Positions 1 through 9,470 of a stretch of 64,000 nucleotides of DNA are shown piece by piece. Within the stretch, counting starts at the first letter, position 1. Every line of letters starts with the position of its first letter. The DNA is from Frigidibacter sp. ROC022 (GTDB lineage Bacteria > Pseudomonadota > Alphaproteobacteria > Rhodobacterales > Rhodobacteraceae): assembly GCF_024723735.1 (NCBI RefSeq), contig NZ_JANQDU010000001.1:558001-622000 (forward strand). Direction: 5' to 3'. Position numbers and translations under genes: made by a program. The notes under the pieces were generated by a model. The model did not search any database. It was not told the DNA's origin and saw only the letters and a list, made by a program, of their open reading frames with translations.

Positions 1-1931
1 GAGACATCGCAGACCCCGACCGTCTCGCGGACCATGGTCACCTCGCGGTCGCAGGATTCGCGCCAGCTGGATTCACCGGTGCGCGGGAAGTAGCTGGGCC
101 GATACCACAGACCGACCTCGACCATCGGCGCATCCCGGTCCACCGAAGCGGCGTGCGAGGTGGTGAAGCGCTGCGGGGCAAAGCCCATTCCCCAGCCGCC
201 AGCGCCCATTGCGCCGATCGAGACCGGTGTGAAGGGTGGGCGGTAAGTGGTTGTTCCAGTGGCGGGAATGCCGTTTCCGGTGGTATCGGCCAGGATCGCC
301 AGGGCCGAGACATTCGAGGTCTTGCCCTGGTCGGTCGCCATGCCCTGGGTGGTGTAGCGCTTCATGTGTTCGACCGAGGAGAAGCCCTCTTGCGCGGCGC
401 GCTTCACGTCCTTGACCGTGACGTCGTTCTGCATGTCGAGCCAGGCCCGGCCCGGACCCGGCACAGCCCAATGCGCGGTGATCCCGGGCTCGGCCTCTTC
501 CGCTTCCGGTGGTTCCCATGAAGGGCATTTGAATCCAAGGGCTTGCAGGGCGGTCTTGGCGCAGTTTGCGCCCGAATCCAGCGCCCCCCTGGTGGAGAAG
601 ACGCCGAGCGCCGCGCCGGCGGCTTCGAGCCCCGGAACCGACCCCGGCCGGGGCACGAAGGCGGCGATCTTCTCGTCCCAGACCGGGCGTCCGTTATGAT
701 GGCAGGTCAACGCGAGGTTCGGGTTCCAACCTCCTGAAACAGCAAGACAATCGGCCTCGATATCCGCCTTGCCGCCGGCGTGGCGCAGGCTGAGCCCGTG
801 CAGCCCGGTGCGGCCTGCGGTGTTGATCACCTCGGCGCCGCGGAAGATCGGGAACGGGCCTTCGACAACGGCGTCGGGCCTTGTGTCGATCAGCGCCGTC
901 ACGGTCAGCCCGGCGGCGGCCAGATCGTGGGCGGTGCGATGCGCGTCGTCATTGTTGCCGAACACCGCGACCCGCGCCCCGGCGACGGCGCCGAAGCGAT
1001 GCAGATAGCTGCGCACCGCCGAGGCCTGCATGATGCCGGGGCGGTCGTTGTTGCGGAAGGCGATCATCCGCTCCTGCGCCCCGGCGGCGAGGATCGCCCG
1101 CTTGGCGACGATCCGCCAGAAGCATTCGATCGGCGCATCGCCGGGCGGGGTGCGGTGCAGGTTCACCCGTTCCAGCGCGGCATAGGTGCCCTGATCATAG
1201 GCGCCGGTCACCGTGGTGCGCCGCATCAGCCGGACATTGGGCAGGCTCTGCAGCTCGGCCAGAACCGCGGCGGCCCAGTCGCGGCCGGGCTGGCCGTCGA
1301 TCTGCAGCGCTTCGCCGTTCAGCCGGCCGCCGAAGACCGAGTCCTCCTCGGCCAGGATCACATCCGCCCCGGCCCGTCCCGCCAGCAGCGCCGCGGCCAG
1401 GCCGGCCGGGCCGGAGCCGATCACCAGCAAGTCGCAAAAGGCGTAGGCCTTTTCGCGGGGCGCCAGGTCGGGGGCGCCGGAGAGGGCGCCCAGCCCGGCG
1501 GCGCGGCGGATGAGCGGTTCGTAGAGCTTTTCCCAGAACTTCACCGGCCACATGAAGGTCTTGTAATAGAACCCGGCGCCGAGGAAGGGCGACAGCAAGT
1601 CGTTCACCGCCAGCGCGTCGAAGCCGAGCGAGGGCCATGCGTTCTGGCTCTGGGCTTCGAGCCCGTCATAGATCTCCTGCACCGTGGCCCGGACATTCGG
1701 GGTCCGGTCGGTGTCGCGCCCGGTGGTCACCAGCGCGTTCGGTTCCTCGGAGCCGGCGGTCAGGACACCGCGCGGGCGGTGGTACTTGAACGAGCGGCCG
1801 ATGAGCCGCTGCCCCGAGGCCAGCAGCGCCGAGGCGAGCGTATCGCCCGCGAAGCCGGTGAACTCCTTGCCGTCGAAGGAAAACCCGACGGGCGTGCTGC
1901 GATCGACGATGCCACGGCCCGCGACCCTCAT
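1..1931 (-). CDS. soxA: Sarcosine oxidase alpha subunit, 3' end cut by window edge
   Basis: Large subunit of heterotetrameric sarcosine oxidase, which demethylates sarcosine to glycine, with the methyl group going to tetrahydrofolate. I translated the open frame by hand from the ATG at 1931-1929: about 643 residues are visible of a family length near 1000, with no stop before the edge. Residues about 14-100 form the cysteine-free ferredoxin-like N-terminal domain (FAGDTLASALLASG, SFKYHRPRG). A dinucleotide-binding motif GSGPAG lies at 172-177. The C-terminal visible part (SVEHMKRYTTQGMATDQGKT) enters the aminomethyltransferase-like half. The ATG overlaps the soxD stop as ATGA, so the two are translationally coupled. 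soxG would be expected beyond the left edge. Confidence 0.93.
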   Translation of the reverse strand, partial: MRVAGRGIVDRSTPVGFSFDGKEFTGFAGDTLASALLASGQRLIGRSFKYHRPRGVLTAGSEEPNALVTTGRDTDRTPNVRATVQEIYDGLEAQSQNAWPSLGFDALAVNDLLSPFLGAGFYYKTFMWPVKFWEKLYEPLIRRAAGLGALSGAPDLAPREKAYAFCDLLVIGSGPAGLAAALLAGRAGADVILAEEDSVFGGRLNGEALQIDGQPGRDWAAAVLAELQSLPNVRLMRRTTVTGAYDQGTYAALERVNLHRTPPGDAPIECFWRIVAKRAILAAGAQERMIAFRNNDRPGIMQASAVRSYLHRFGAVAGARVAVFGNNDDAHRTAHDLAAAGLTVTALIDTRPDAVVEGPFPIFRGAEVINTAGRTGLHGLSLRHAGGKADIEADCLAVSGGWNPNLALTCHHNGRPVWDEKIAAFVPRPGSVPGLEAAGAALGVFSTRGALDSGANCAKTALQALGFKCPSWEPPEAEEAEPGITAHWAVPGPGRAWLDMQNDVTVKDVKRAAQEGFSSVEHMKRYTTQGMATDQGKTSNVSALAILADTTGNGIPATGTTTYRPPFTPVSIGAMGAGGWGMGFAPQRFTTSHAASVDRDAPMVEVGLWYRPSYFPRTGESSWRESCDREVTMVRETVGVCDV

Positions 1932-2191
1932 GACGCGGCCTCCGAGGCGAGCCGGGCGCCGGTGATCTCATGCGTCACGGTATTGCGCTCGACCACCAGC
2001 CAGGCGCCGCAGCCGGCCTCGTGATACCAGAGGTCCTGCGTCGGACCGGCGGGGTTCTCGCGCAGATAGACGAACTCGTCCCAGGCGGTCTCGCCGGCGT
2101 CGGGCGCCGGACGGTCGAGCCCGACCGCATGGCCGCGGTAGGAAAATTCGCGCAGGTCGCGGGGGCCGCAGAGGGGGCAGGGGATTCGCAT
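1928..2191 (-). CDS. soxD: Sarcosine oxidase delta subunit
   Basis: Small zinc-binding subunit of heterotetrameric sarcosine oxidase, 87 residues, the usual size for the family. The N-terminus MRIPCPLCGPRDLREF carries the CPxCG half of the zinc site, and the body WDEFVYLRENPAG...W.H..GC..W is typical of SoxD. Its stop overlaps the soxA start. Upstream, a non-sox gene separates it from soxB, which is not the textbook soxB-soxD order. Confidence 0.93.
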   Translation of the reverse strand: MRIPCPLCGPRDLREFSYRGHAVGLDRPAPDAGETAWDEFVYLRENPAGPTQDLWYHEAGCGAWLVVERNTVTHEITGARLASEAAS

Positions 2192-2198
2192 CAGGCTC

Positions 2199-2675
2199 TC
2201 AGTCGTTGCAGTGGGCGTCGGGGACGCGGGTCATGCGGTAGGTGACTCGGGTATCGGGGCGTTCGGCAATGTCGATGGCGCCGCCGCAGCCCTGGGTTTC
2301 GCCGACCCACATCCCGTCGGTGCTCAGGTCAAGCGTGTCGCCCTTGACGGTGATCGAGGCATGGCCGCCATCGCATTCGATGCCGCAGAAGTCGCGGCCG
2401 TTCTCGGTCCAGCACAGCAGGAAGGAATCGAATCGGCTGTTGCCCAGCCCGTCGCGCCGGGCATGGCCCTGGTCGGCGGTCCAGATCGTGAGGTTGCCGA
2501 CCGCGTTGGTGCCGTCGCCGTCGGGTTCCAGCCAGAGCCGTATTCTGGCGGCGATCTGGTCGGGGTGAGAGGCCAGATGGGCGGCGCTGTAGCTGCGGTC
2601 GTAGCAGCCGGGTGGCGGGCCCTCGGCCCGGGCGGGCAGGGCGGCGAGACAGGCGAGAGCGGCGCAGATCACCAT
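2199..2675 (-). CDS. Secreted protein of unknown function between soxB and soxD
   Basis: I do not recognise the family. I start at ATG 2675-2673 because it opens directly into a signal peptide (MVICAALACLAALPARA, cleavage after ARA); the frame is open further upstream but that part overlaps the soxB 3' end and looks non-coding. The mature part of about 140 residues starts EGPPPGCYDRSYSAAHLASH and contains six or more cysteines (GCYDRSY, LLCWTENG, FCGIECDGG, TQGCGGA, AHCND), suggesting a disulfide-rich periplasmic beta protein. The gene ends 7 nt before soxD and starts about 85 nt inside the region after the soxB stop, so it is very probably co-transcribed. A role in sarcosine metabolism is not implied by the sequence. 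Confidence 0.72.
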   Translation of the reverse strand: MVICAALACLAALPARAEGPPPGCYDRSYSAAHLASHPDQIAARIRLWLEPDGDGTNAVGNLTIWTADQGHARRDGLGNSRFDSFLLCWTENGRDFCGIECDGGHASITVKGDTLDLSTDGMWVGETQGCGGAIDIAERPDTRVTYRMTRVPDAHCND

Positions 2676-2760
2676 TCCCGAGGGCCTGTTCCGGGCGTCC
2701 GCAATCCCCCGGTCCTGCCCCTCCGGCCCGGTGTCGCGGCAAGCCGGCCGTCCGGTGTCT

Positions 2761-4014
2761 CTAGTGAAGGTTGTGCTGCGCACCGGTGCCCTCCTCGTCG
2801 ATGATCCCGCGCCCGGTACGGAACCGGTCCAGCCGGAAGCCCTTGGCGACCTCGTGCGGCTTGTCGGTGGCGATCAGGTGCGCCAGGCAGTCGCCCGAGG
2901 CGGGGACCGCCTTGAAGCCGCCGTAGTTCCAGCCGCAGTCGATGTAGAGCCCCTCGATCCCGGTCTTGTCGATGATCGGCGAGCCGTCCGGCGTCATGTC
3001 CATGATCCCGCCCCAGCTGCGCAGGACCTTGGCCCGTCCGATGATCGGCATCAGCGTCATCGCCGCCTCCATCACATGTTCGGCCATCGGCAGATTGCCG
3101 CGCTGGGCATAGGAGGCGTAGAGATCGAGATCGCCGCCGAAGACCAGCCCGCCCTTGTCGGACTGCGAGATGTAGAAATGCCCCATGCCGAAGCTGACGA
3201 CATGGTTGATGACCGGCTTCAGCCCCTCGGTGACGAAAGCCTGCAGGATGTGGCTTTCGATCGGCAGCCGCAGACCGGCCATCGCGGCGACCTGGCCCGA
3301 GCGGCCGGCGGTGACGATGGCGACCTTCTTCGCGCGAATCGCGCCGCGCGTGGTCTGCACCCCGGTGACCTTGCCGCCCGAGATGTCGATGCCGGTCACC
3401 TCGCAGTTCTGGATCAGGTCCACACCGCGCTGGTCGGCGGCGCGGGCATAGCCCCAGGCCACGGCATCGTGCCGGGCGGTGCCGCCGCGCGGGTGGTAGA
3501 GCCCGCCGTAGATCGGGAAGCGGCCGTTGTCGAAATCGAGATAGGGCAGGTATTCGCGGACCCCGTCGCGGTCGAGCAGTTCGGCGTCGTCGCCCTGGTT
3601 GATCATCGCATTGCCGCGCCGGGCGAAGGCGTCGCGCTGGCCGTCCGAATGGAACAGGTTGATCAGCCCGCGCTGCGAATGCATCACGTTGTAGTTCAGG
3701 TCGGCCTCGAGCCCTTCCCAGAGCTTCAGCGAATGCGAGTAGAACTCGGAATTGCCGGGCAGGAAGTAGTTGGCCCGCACGATCGTGGTGTTGCGCCCGA
3801 CATTGCCGCCGCCGAGATAGCCCTTTTCCAGCACCGCGACATTGGTCAGCCCGTAGGTCCGGGCCAGGTAATAGGCCGTCGCCAGCCCGTGCCCGCCGCC
3901 GCCGATGATCAGCACGTCATAGTCGGATTTCGGTTCGGGCTGACGCCAGGCCGGGGTCCAGCCTTTGTTGCCGGTCAGACCTTGGGTCAGGATTTTCAGG
4001 GCGGAATAGCGCAT
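2761..4014 (-). CDS. soxB: Sarcosine oxidase beta subunit
   Basis: FAD/FMN-binding catalytic subunit of heterotetrameric sarcosine oxidase, 417 residues, full length. The DAO fold starts with the dinucleotide motif GGGGHG at 38-43 (YDVLIIGGGGHGLATAYYLA), followed by the NVGRNTTIVRANY segment near 71-83. The segment HPRGGTARHDAVAWGYA at 174-190 is the region that carries the covalent FMN histidine in characterised beta subunits; His182 is my best candidate and His174 the alternative. The C-terminal DMTPDGSPIIDKTG...CGWNYGGFKAVPASG is characteristic. First gene of the minus-strand sox operon. Confidence 0.95.
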   Translation of the reverse strand: MRYSALKILTQGLTGNKGWTPAWRQPEPKSDYDVLIIGGGGHGLATAYYLARTYGLTNVAVLEKGYLGGGNVGRNTTIVRANYFLPGNSEFYSHSLKLWEGLEADLNYNVMHSQRGLINLFHSDGQRDAFARRGNAMINQGDDAELLDRDGVREYLPYLDFDNGRFPIYGGLYHPRGGTARHDAVAWGYARAADQRGVDLIQNCEVTGIDISGGKVTGVQTTRGAIRAKKVAIVTAGRSGQVAAMAGLRLPIESHILQAFVTEGLKPVINHVVSFGMGHFYISQSDKGGLVFGGDLDLYASYAQRGNLPMAEHVMEAAMTLMPIIGRAKVLRSWGGIMDMTPDGSPIIDKTGIEGLYIDCGWNYGGFKAVPASGDCLAHLIATDKPHEVAKGFRLDRFRTGRGIIDEEGTGAQHNLH

Positions 4015-4177
4015 CGGGACTCCCAGCGGCGGGTCGGGGCCAGCTAAACGGTCCCGGACGGATTATTCAATGGCTTGACGGGCCCTGCGGCACTTTTCCC
4101 CGCCTCTTTCCGGCGACGGGGCGGCGGCCCGCCGGGGGCGTCTTGCGGCGCGGGTCCGGGTTTGCCAGTCTTGGGGC

Positions 4178-4690
4178 ATGGACCGCTATCTGATCCGGTG
4201 CCTGACCGGGGCCGATCTGCCCTTGCTGCGGCGCTGGCGCCAGGCGCCGCATGTGCTGCGCTGGTGGCCGCAGGAGGGGGCGGAACCGCCGGGGCAGGTG
4301 GACCCGGGCACGGTGCCGAGCATCGTCGAACTGGCGGGCAGGCCCTTTGCCTATATCCAGGACTATGGCGTCCATGACGAGCCCGATCACCATTTCGCCT
4401 ATCTGCCGCCGGGGGCGCGCGGGATCGACCAGTTCATCGGCGAGGCCGACATGCTGGGGCAGGGCCATGGGCCGGCCTTCATCGACCAGCATGTCCGCAG
4501 CCTGTTCGGGGCCGGCGCCCCGGCGGTCGGCACCGATCCGCATCCCGACAACCGGCGGGCGATCCGGGCCTATGAGAAGGCCGGCTTCCGGATCGCGGGC
4601 GGGCCGCTCGACACGCCCTGGGGCCGGGCGCTCCTGATGGAGCGCCGGCGCGATCAGGCGAAGTGCGACACCCCGCGGGCGTTGACATAG
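4178..4690 (+). CDS. GNAT acetyltransferase, aminoglycoside 6'-acetyltransferase-like
   Basis: 170-residue acetyltransferase. The N-terminus IRCLTGADLPLLRRWRQAPHVLRWW, then DQFIGEADMLGQGHG.AFI, then DPHPDNRRAIRAYEKAGF is the order seen in the AAC(6')/siderophore-type acetyltransferase group (Acetyltransf_8): acetyl-CoA loop around GQGHG and the N..A...YEK.GF block near the end. Substrate is unknown; a chromosomal copy in an environmental bacterium need not confer drug resistance. It is divergent from soxB and overlaps the convergent SMP-30 gene by 37 nt at the 3' ends. Confidence 0.82.
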   Translation: MDRYLIRCLTGADLPLLRRWRQAPHVLRWWPQEGAEPPGQVDPGTVPSIVELAGRPFAYIQDYGVHDEPDHHFAYLPPGARGIDQFIGEADMLGQGHGPAFIDQHVRSLFGAGAPAVGTDPHPDNRRAIRAYEKAGFRIAGGPLDTPWGRALLMERRRDQAKCDTPRALT

Positions 4691-5565
4691 ATCGAGCGCA
4701 GCGAGGTGGTGGCGCAGATGAACAGCCGGTTCAGCTTCGGGCCGCCGAAACAGATGTTGGCGACCACCTCGTCGACCAGGATCTTGCCCAGCAGCGTGCC
4801 GTCGGCGGCATAGCAATGCACGCCGTCGCCCGCCGAGGACCAGATGTTGCCGTCGGTATCGACGCGGAAACCGTCATAGAGGCCGACATCGCATTCGCAG
4901 AGCGTCTGCCCGGCGCCGAGCGATTTCCCGTCCGCCGCGACCGGGTAGGCGCGGATTGCCGGGGTGCAGTCGGGCTGATGGGTGCGGCCGGTGTCGGCGA
5001 CATAGAGCAGGCTCTCGTCCGGCGAGAAGGCCAGCCCGTTCGGCTGCACCATGTCGTCGATGACCCGTTCGACGCTGCCGTCGGGGTCGATCCGGTAGAC
5101 ATTGCGGGCGCCGATCTCGGAGGGGGACTTGTCGCCCTCGTAGTCCGAATCGATCCCGTAGGAGGGATCGGTGAACCAGATCGAACCGTCGCGCTTGACC
5201 ACCACGTCGTTGGGCGAGTTGAAGCGCTTGCCCTGGTAGCGGTCGGCCAGCACCCGGCGGGTTCCGTCATGCTCGGTCCGGGTCACGGCGCGGCCTCGGT
5301 GCTCGCAGGCGATCACCCGGCCCTGGGCGTCGATCGTGTGGCCGTTCCGGTTGAAGCAGGGCTGCTCGAAGGTCGAGACATGGCCATCGGCCCAGTCCCA
5401 CCGCATCACCCGGTCGTTCGGAATGTCGGACCAGAGCAGATAGCGCCCCGAGGGCACCCAGACCGGCCCCTCGCACCAGCGCGCTCCGGTCCAGAGGGTC
5501 TCCATCCGGACGTTCTTGTGGATCAGCGCGTCGAAGCGCGGGTCGATGGTGGAGTAGAGTTGCAT
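4654..5565 (-). CDS. SMP-30/gluconolactonase/LRE-family beta-propeller hydrolase
   Basis: 303-residue protein of the SMP-30/gluconolactonase family, which are metal-dependent lactonases with a six-bladed propeller. Diagnostic segments are EGPVWVPSGRYLLWSDIPNDRV (metal Glu of the first blade), FNRNGHTIDAQGRVIACEHRGR, FNSPNDVVVKRDGSIWFTDPSYGI (Asn metal ligand), QPNGLAFSPDESLLYVADTG (second Asn) and DGFRVDTDGNIWSS (metal Asp). Likely role is hydrolysis of a sugar lactone in the cytoplasm; the true substrate cannot be read. It is convergent with the GNAT gene (37 nt overlap) and lies 69 nt downstream of the quinone oxidoreductase on the same strand. Confidence 0.88.
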   Translation of the reverse strand: MQLYSTIDPRFDALIHKNVRMETLWTGARWCEGPVWVPSGRYLLWSDIPNDRVMRWDWADGHVSTFEQPCFNRNGHTIDAQGRVIACEHRGRAVTRTEHDGTRRVLADRYQGKRFNSPNDVVVKRDGSIWFTDPSYGIDSDYEGDKSPSEIGARNVYRIDPDGSVERVIDDMVQPNGLAFSPDESLLYVADTGRTHQPDCTPAIRAYPVAADGKSLGAGQTLCECDVGLYDGFRVDTDGNIWSSAGDGVHCYAADGTLLGKILVDEVVANICFGGPKLNRLFICATTSLRSIYVNARGVSHFA

Positions 5566-5634
5566 GCAGAAAGTCCTCGCGTGATGTGAATGGCCTTGCG
5601 GCGTCGGGAAAGAGGTGTCCGCCAGGGGGCGGGG

Positions 5635-6615
5635 TCAGAGCGTCAGCACGGTGGCGCCGGTGGTGGCCCGCGATTCGAGCGCGCGATGCGCCTCGGCCAC
5701 CTGTTCCAGCGGCACCCTCTGGTCGATCCGGATCCGCACCTTGCCCGAGGCGATCATCTCGAACAGCTCGGCGGCCATCTGCTGGCAGGTGTCGGGGTCG
5801 GCGATATGGGTGAACAGCGTCTGCCGGGTCAGCTTCAGAGAGCCCTTGGCGGCGAGCTTCAGCAGATCGACCGGCGGCACCGGGCCCGAGGCATTGCCGA
5901 AGGAGATCATGAAGCCCAGCGGTCGCAGGCAGTCGAGCGAGGCGTCGAAAGTGTCCTTGCCGACCCCGTCCATCACCACGTCTACGCCGCGACCCTCGGT
6001 CAGTTCGCGGACCCGGGTCGGGAAATCCTCGGTCCGGTAGTTGATGACATGGGCGGCGCCGCTGTCGCGGGCCAGGGCGCATTTCTCGTCCGAGCCGGCG
6101 GTGCCGATCAGTTCGATGCCTTCGGCCCGGGCCCATTGGCAGGCGATGCTTCCGACCCCGCCCGCGGCGGCGTGGAACAGCACCCTGTCGCCGGGGGCAA
6201 TCGGGGTGACGCGGCGGAACAAGTAGTTGACGGTCATGCCCTTGAGCATCGCGGCCGCGGCCTGTTCGAAGGACACCCCGTCGGGCAGAGGGCAGACCTG
6301 GGCGGCGGGCATCACCCGCGCCTCCGAATAGCTGCCCGGCGGCATGGCCGCATAGGCGGCGCGGTCGCCGGGCTTGAGATGGGTCACGCCGTCGCCCACC
6401 GCCTCGACCACCCCGGCGCCCTCGGCCCCGATCGCATGCGGCATCGACAGCTTGTAGAGCCCGGAACGGTGATAGACGTCGATGAAGTTCAGCCCGATGG
6501 CCTTGTGCCGGATGCGGATTTCGCCCGGCCCCGGATCGCCCAGCGGCAGATCGGCGAGCTTGAGCGCATCGGGCCCGCCTGGCGCTTCGATGATGACGGT
6601 TCTCGCGGTTGCCAT
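5635..6615 (-). CDS. NADPH:quinone oxidoreductase family (zeta-crystallin-like MDR)
   Basis: 326-residue zinc-free medium-chain reductase. The N-terminus is IIEAPGGPDALKLADLPLGDPGPGEIRIRHKAIGLNFIDVYHRSGLY, with the GLNFIDVYxRxGLY signature of the quinone oxidoreductases. The cofactor site AAAGGVGSIACQWA sits in the middle and VPLEQVAEAHRALESRATTGATVLTL closes the protein, as in E. coli Qor. It would reduce quinones one electron at a time with NADPH. It precedes the SMP-30 gene on the same strand and faces away from clpP. Confidence 0.9.
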   Translation of the reverse strand: MATARTVIIEAPGGPDALKLADLPLGDPGPGEIRIRHKAIGLNFIDVYHRSGLYKLSMPHAIGAEGAGVVEAVGDGVTHLKPGDRAAYAAMPPGSYSEARVMPAAQVCPLPDGVSFEQAAAAMLKGMTVNYLFRRVTPIAPGDRVLFHAAAGGVGSIACQWARAEGIELIGTAGSDEKCALARDSGAAHVINYRTEDFPTRVRELTEGRGVDVVMDGVGKDTFDASLDCLRPLGFMISFGNASGPVPPVDLLKLAAKGSLKLTRQTLFTHIADPDTCQQMAAELFEMIASGKVRIRIDQRVPLEQVAEAHRALESRATTGATVLTL

Positions 6616-6854
6616 GCCAATCCTCCCTCGTTGCGGTCAGACTATGGTTGCCGGGCGAAGCTTGTCCAGCAACGGCCCGGCACCGCGGGCGGCGGTCGGA
6701 ACGGGGGCGGATCCGAACGCCGGCCGGCTGAGGGTGTCGTCGGGCCAGCCGCGGCAATGCATGGGTTCCTCCCCTTGCAGCCCCCGGGTGGCACCACTAA
6801 GACTCGTTTAACCCACCACCGGCTAGAACGGTGCCCAGGAAGAAAGCAGGCAAG

Positions 6855-7475
6855 ATGCGCGATCCGGCAGAGTTTTACATGAATACCCTGGTCCCGATGG
6901 TGGTCGAACAGACCAGCCGGGGCGAACGGGCCTATGACATATTTTCACGGCTTCTGAAGGAGCGGATCATCTTTCTGGCCGGGCCGGTGCATGACGGGAT
7001 TTCGACCCTGGTCTGCGCGCAGCTGCTGTTCCTGGAGGCGGAGAACCCGTCGAAGGAAATCTCGATGTACATCAACTCGCCGGGCGGCGTGGTGACCAGC
7101 GGCCTGTCGATCTATGACACGATGCAATACGTGAAGCCGAAGATCTCCACGCTGGTCGTGGGCCAGGCCGCCTCGATGGGCGCGCTGCTGCTGGCCGCCG
7201 GGGAAAAGGGGATGCGCTATTCGCTGCCGAACAGCCGGATCATGGTGCACCAGCCCTCGGGCGGGTATCAGGGCAATGCTACGGATATCATGATCCACGC
7301 CCAGGAAACGCTGAAGCTGAAGCATCAGCTGAACGAAATCTACACAAAGCATACAGGCCAGAAGCTGAAGGCGGTCGAGGCCGCGCTGGACCGCGACCGG
7401 TTCATGTCGCCCGAGGAAGCCAAGGACTGGGGCCTGATCGACGAGATCATGTCGAGCCGCGTGCCGGAGGTTTGA
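6855..7475 (+). CDS. clpP: ATP-dependent Clp protease proteolytic subunit
   Basis: 206-residue serine protease subunit of the Clp complex. The start chosen is ATG 6855 ([19 protein letters not shown]), the usual N-terminus in this group, with AGGAAG upstream; a GTG at 6831 would add eight basic residues. The catalytic triad is Ser107 (GQAASMGA), His132 (MVHQPSGG) and Asp181 ([11 protein letters not shown]). It forms two heptameric rings that degrade substrates unfolded by ClpX. clpX follows 186 nt downstream on the same strand. No sigma32 promoter could be assigned with certainty in the 239 nt upstream. Confidence 0.97.
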   Translation: MRDPAEFYMNTLVPMVVEQTSRGERAYDIFSRLLKERIIFLAGPVHDGISTLVCAQLLFLEAENPSKEISMYINSPGGVVTSGLSIYDTMQYVKPKISTLVVGQAASMGALLLAAGEKGMRYSLPNSRIMVHQPSGGYQGNATDIMIHAQETLKLKHQLNEIYTKHTGQKLKAVEAALDRDRFMSPEEAKDWGLIDEIMSSRVPEV

Positions 7476-7661
7476 TGACGCGGGGACCCGAGGTGAGTCC
7501 GTTGCGACACGGGCGAGTGATCAGGACGATTTGGCGTTGTGCCTGTGATTCCGCTGCCCTAGACTTTGGCGGCCGGCCCCATGGGCCGGAAGACGGACGG
7601 GTTGGCGAGACTCAATTCGGGGCGGAATTCGGGTCGGAACAGCGGACGGCAGGGGACTGAG

Positions 7662-8924
7662 ATGGCGACGAATTCGGGCGACAGCAAGAACACCCTTTAC
7701 TGCTCATTCTGCGGCAAGTCGCAGCATGAGGTGAGGAAACTGATCGCCGGGCCGACCGTGTTCATCTGCGATGAATGCGTCGAGCTCTGCATGGACATCA
7801 TCCGTGAAGAGACCAAGACCCAGGGCTTCAAGTCCAAGGACGGCGTGCCGGCCCCGAAGGAGATCTGCGAGGTTCTGGACGATTACGTGATCGGCCAGAT
7901 GCATGCCAAGAAGGTGCTCTCGGTCGCGGTCCACAACCATTACAAGCGGCTGAACCATTCGGCCAAGTCGCAGGACATCGAGCTGGCGAAGTCGAACATC
8001 CTGCTGATCGGCCCCACGGGCTGCGGCAAGACGCTGCTGGCGCAGACGCTGGCGCGCATCCTCGACGTGCCCTTCACCATGGCCGACGCCACAACGTTGA
8101 CCGAGGCCGGCTATGTCGGCGAGGATGTCGAGAACATCATTCTCAAGCTGCTGCAGGCCAGTGAATACAACGTCGAACGGGCGCAGCGCGGCATCGTCTA
8201 TATCGACGAGGTCGACAAGATCACCCGCAAGTCCGACAACCCCTCGATCACCCGCGACGTCAGCGGCGAAGGCGTGCAGCAGGCGCTGCTGAAGATCATG
8301 GAGGGCACGGTGGCCTCAGTTCCGCCGCAGGGCGGCCGCAAGCATCCGCAGCAGGAATTCCTGCAGGTGGACACCACGAACATCCTGTTCATCTGCGGCG
8401 GCGCCTTTGCCGGGCTGGACAAGATCATCTCGCAGCGCGGCAAGGGCTCGGCCATCGGTTTTGGCGCCGAGGTCAAGGAAGTGGACAGCGCCGGCGTCGG
8501 CGAGGTGTTCAAGTCGCTGGAGCCGGAAGACCTGCTGAAATTCGGCCTGATCCCGGAATTCGTCGGCCGCCTGCCGGTGATCGCGACGCTGGAGGATCTG
8601 GACGAGGACGCGCTGGTCACGATCCTGTCGGCGCCGAAGAACGCGCTGGTCAAGCAGTACCAGCGGCTGTTCGAACTGGAAGACACCGAATTGCAGTTCA
8701 CCGACGATGCGCTTCTGGCCATTGCCCGGCGTGCCATCGCGCGCAAGACCGGGGCGCGCGGGCTGCGCTCGATCATGGAAGACATCCTCTTGGAAACCAT
8801 GTTCGACCTGCCCTCGCTCAACAATGTCGACAAGGTCGTGGTGAACGAGGAAGCCGTGACCTCGGGCGCCAAGCCGCTGCTGATCTTCGCGGAAGGCAAG
8901 AAAGAGCAAGCCGCCGCGGGCTGA
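7662..8924 (+). CDS. clpX: Clp protease ATP-binding unfoldase subunit
   Basis: 420-residue AAA+ unfoldase. ATG 7662 is chosen because it gives the family N-terminus [20 protein letters not shown]; the frame is open upstream. The zinc-binding domain uses Cys14, Cys17, Cys36 and Cys39. Walker A GPTGCGKT is at 117-124, the pore loop GYVG at 150-153 and Walker B IDEVDK at 181-186; the C-terminal small domain is intact ([17 protein letters not shown]). It recognises tagged substrates, unfolds them and feeds ClpP, encoded just upstream. Confidence 0.97.
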   Translation: MATNSGDSKNTLYCSFCGKSQHEVRKLIAGPTVFICDECVELCMDIIREETKTQGFKSKDGVPAPKEICEVLDDYVIGQMHAKKVLSVAVHNHYKRLNHSAKSQDIELAKSNILLIGPTGCGKTLLAQTLARILDVPFTMADATTLTEAGYVGEDVENIILKLLQASEYNVERAQRGIVYIDEVDKITRKSDNPSITRDVSGEGVQQALLKIMEGTVASVPPQGGRKHPQQEFLQVDTTNILFICGGAFAGLDKIISQRGKGSAIGFGAEVKEVDSAGVGEVFKSLEPEDLLKFGLIPEFVGRLPVIATLEDLDEDALVTILSAPKNALVKQYQRLFELEDTELQFTDDALLAIARRAIARKTGARGLRSIMEDILLETMFDLPSLNNVDKVVVNEEAVTSGAKPLLIFAEGKKEQAAAG

Positions 8925-8951
8925 GGCCGGGGCGGGCGAGGGCTGCCGTGA

Positions 8952-9467
8952 ATGGGCGTCCTCCGGTCCTTGGTGCGCGGTGCGGTTTCCGGAACGATTC
9001 TGCTGGCGCTGCTGGGCGCCGGGCTGCTGTGGGGCTATCCGGCGCTGCGGCGCTTGCGCGACAATCCCGGCTATGCAGAGAAACTGTTCGCGGGCGTGTT
9101 GGAGCATGACCGGGTTCTTGCCTCGCGGCGCTGGCATGGCTGGGGCGCCGAATCCTGGGACTGCAGCTATGGAATCGTCGAGCTGTCCGACGCTGCCGCG
9201 CCGACTCCGCCCACTGCCGTCAGCGGCGACGGCTGGCAATTCGCCTATGGCGGGAACTGGCAGGCCAGCCCGGCGCCGCCGCTGAACGATACCACCCGCG
9301 ATGCGCTGGACTTCTGCAGCCGATACTGGGACGCGGCACTGGCCGGGCGGCTGGAACGGGCGTTGAACACGCCGGGATCGTGGTATATCCGGGACGGCGT
9401 CGGCGAGACGGTGTTTCTCTATTCCGTGCCCGAGCGTCTGGCTGCCCGAATCCGCTATGGAGACTGA
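8952..9467 (+). CDS. Single-pass membrane protein of unknown function
   Basis: 171 residues. One hydrophobic segment near residues 9-28 ([20 protein letters not shown]) anchors a soluble, tryptophan-rich domain ([41 protein letters not shown]) with two cysteines that could pair if the domain is periplasmic. I do not recognise a named family. It begins 27 nt after clpX and ends 3 nt before the RidA gene, so the three may be co-transcribed. Confidence 0.7.
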   Translation: MGVLRSLVRGAVSGTILLALLGAGLLWGYPALRRLRDNPGYAEKLFAGVLEHDRVLASRRWHGWGAESWDCSYGIVELSDAAAPTPPTAVSGDGWQFAYGGNWQASPAPPLNDTTRDALDFCSRYWDAALAGRLERALNTPGSWYIRDGVGETVFLYSVPERLAARIRYGD

Positions 9468-9470
9468 CCC

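Noticed and set aside
6616-6854. Sigma32 heat-shock promoter of clpP
   Set aside because: Partial matches to CTTGAA and CCCCAT-type elements exist around 6770-6800, but spacing and identity are too poor to call in such GC-rich DNA.
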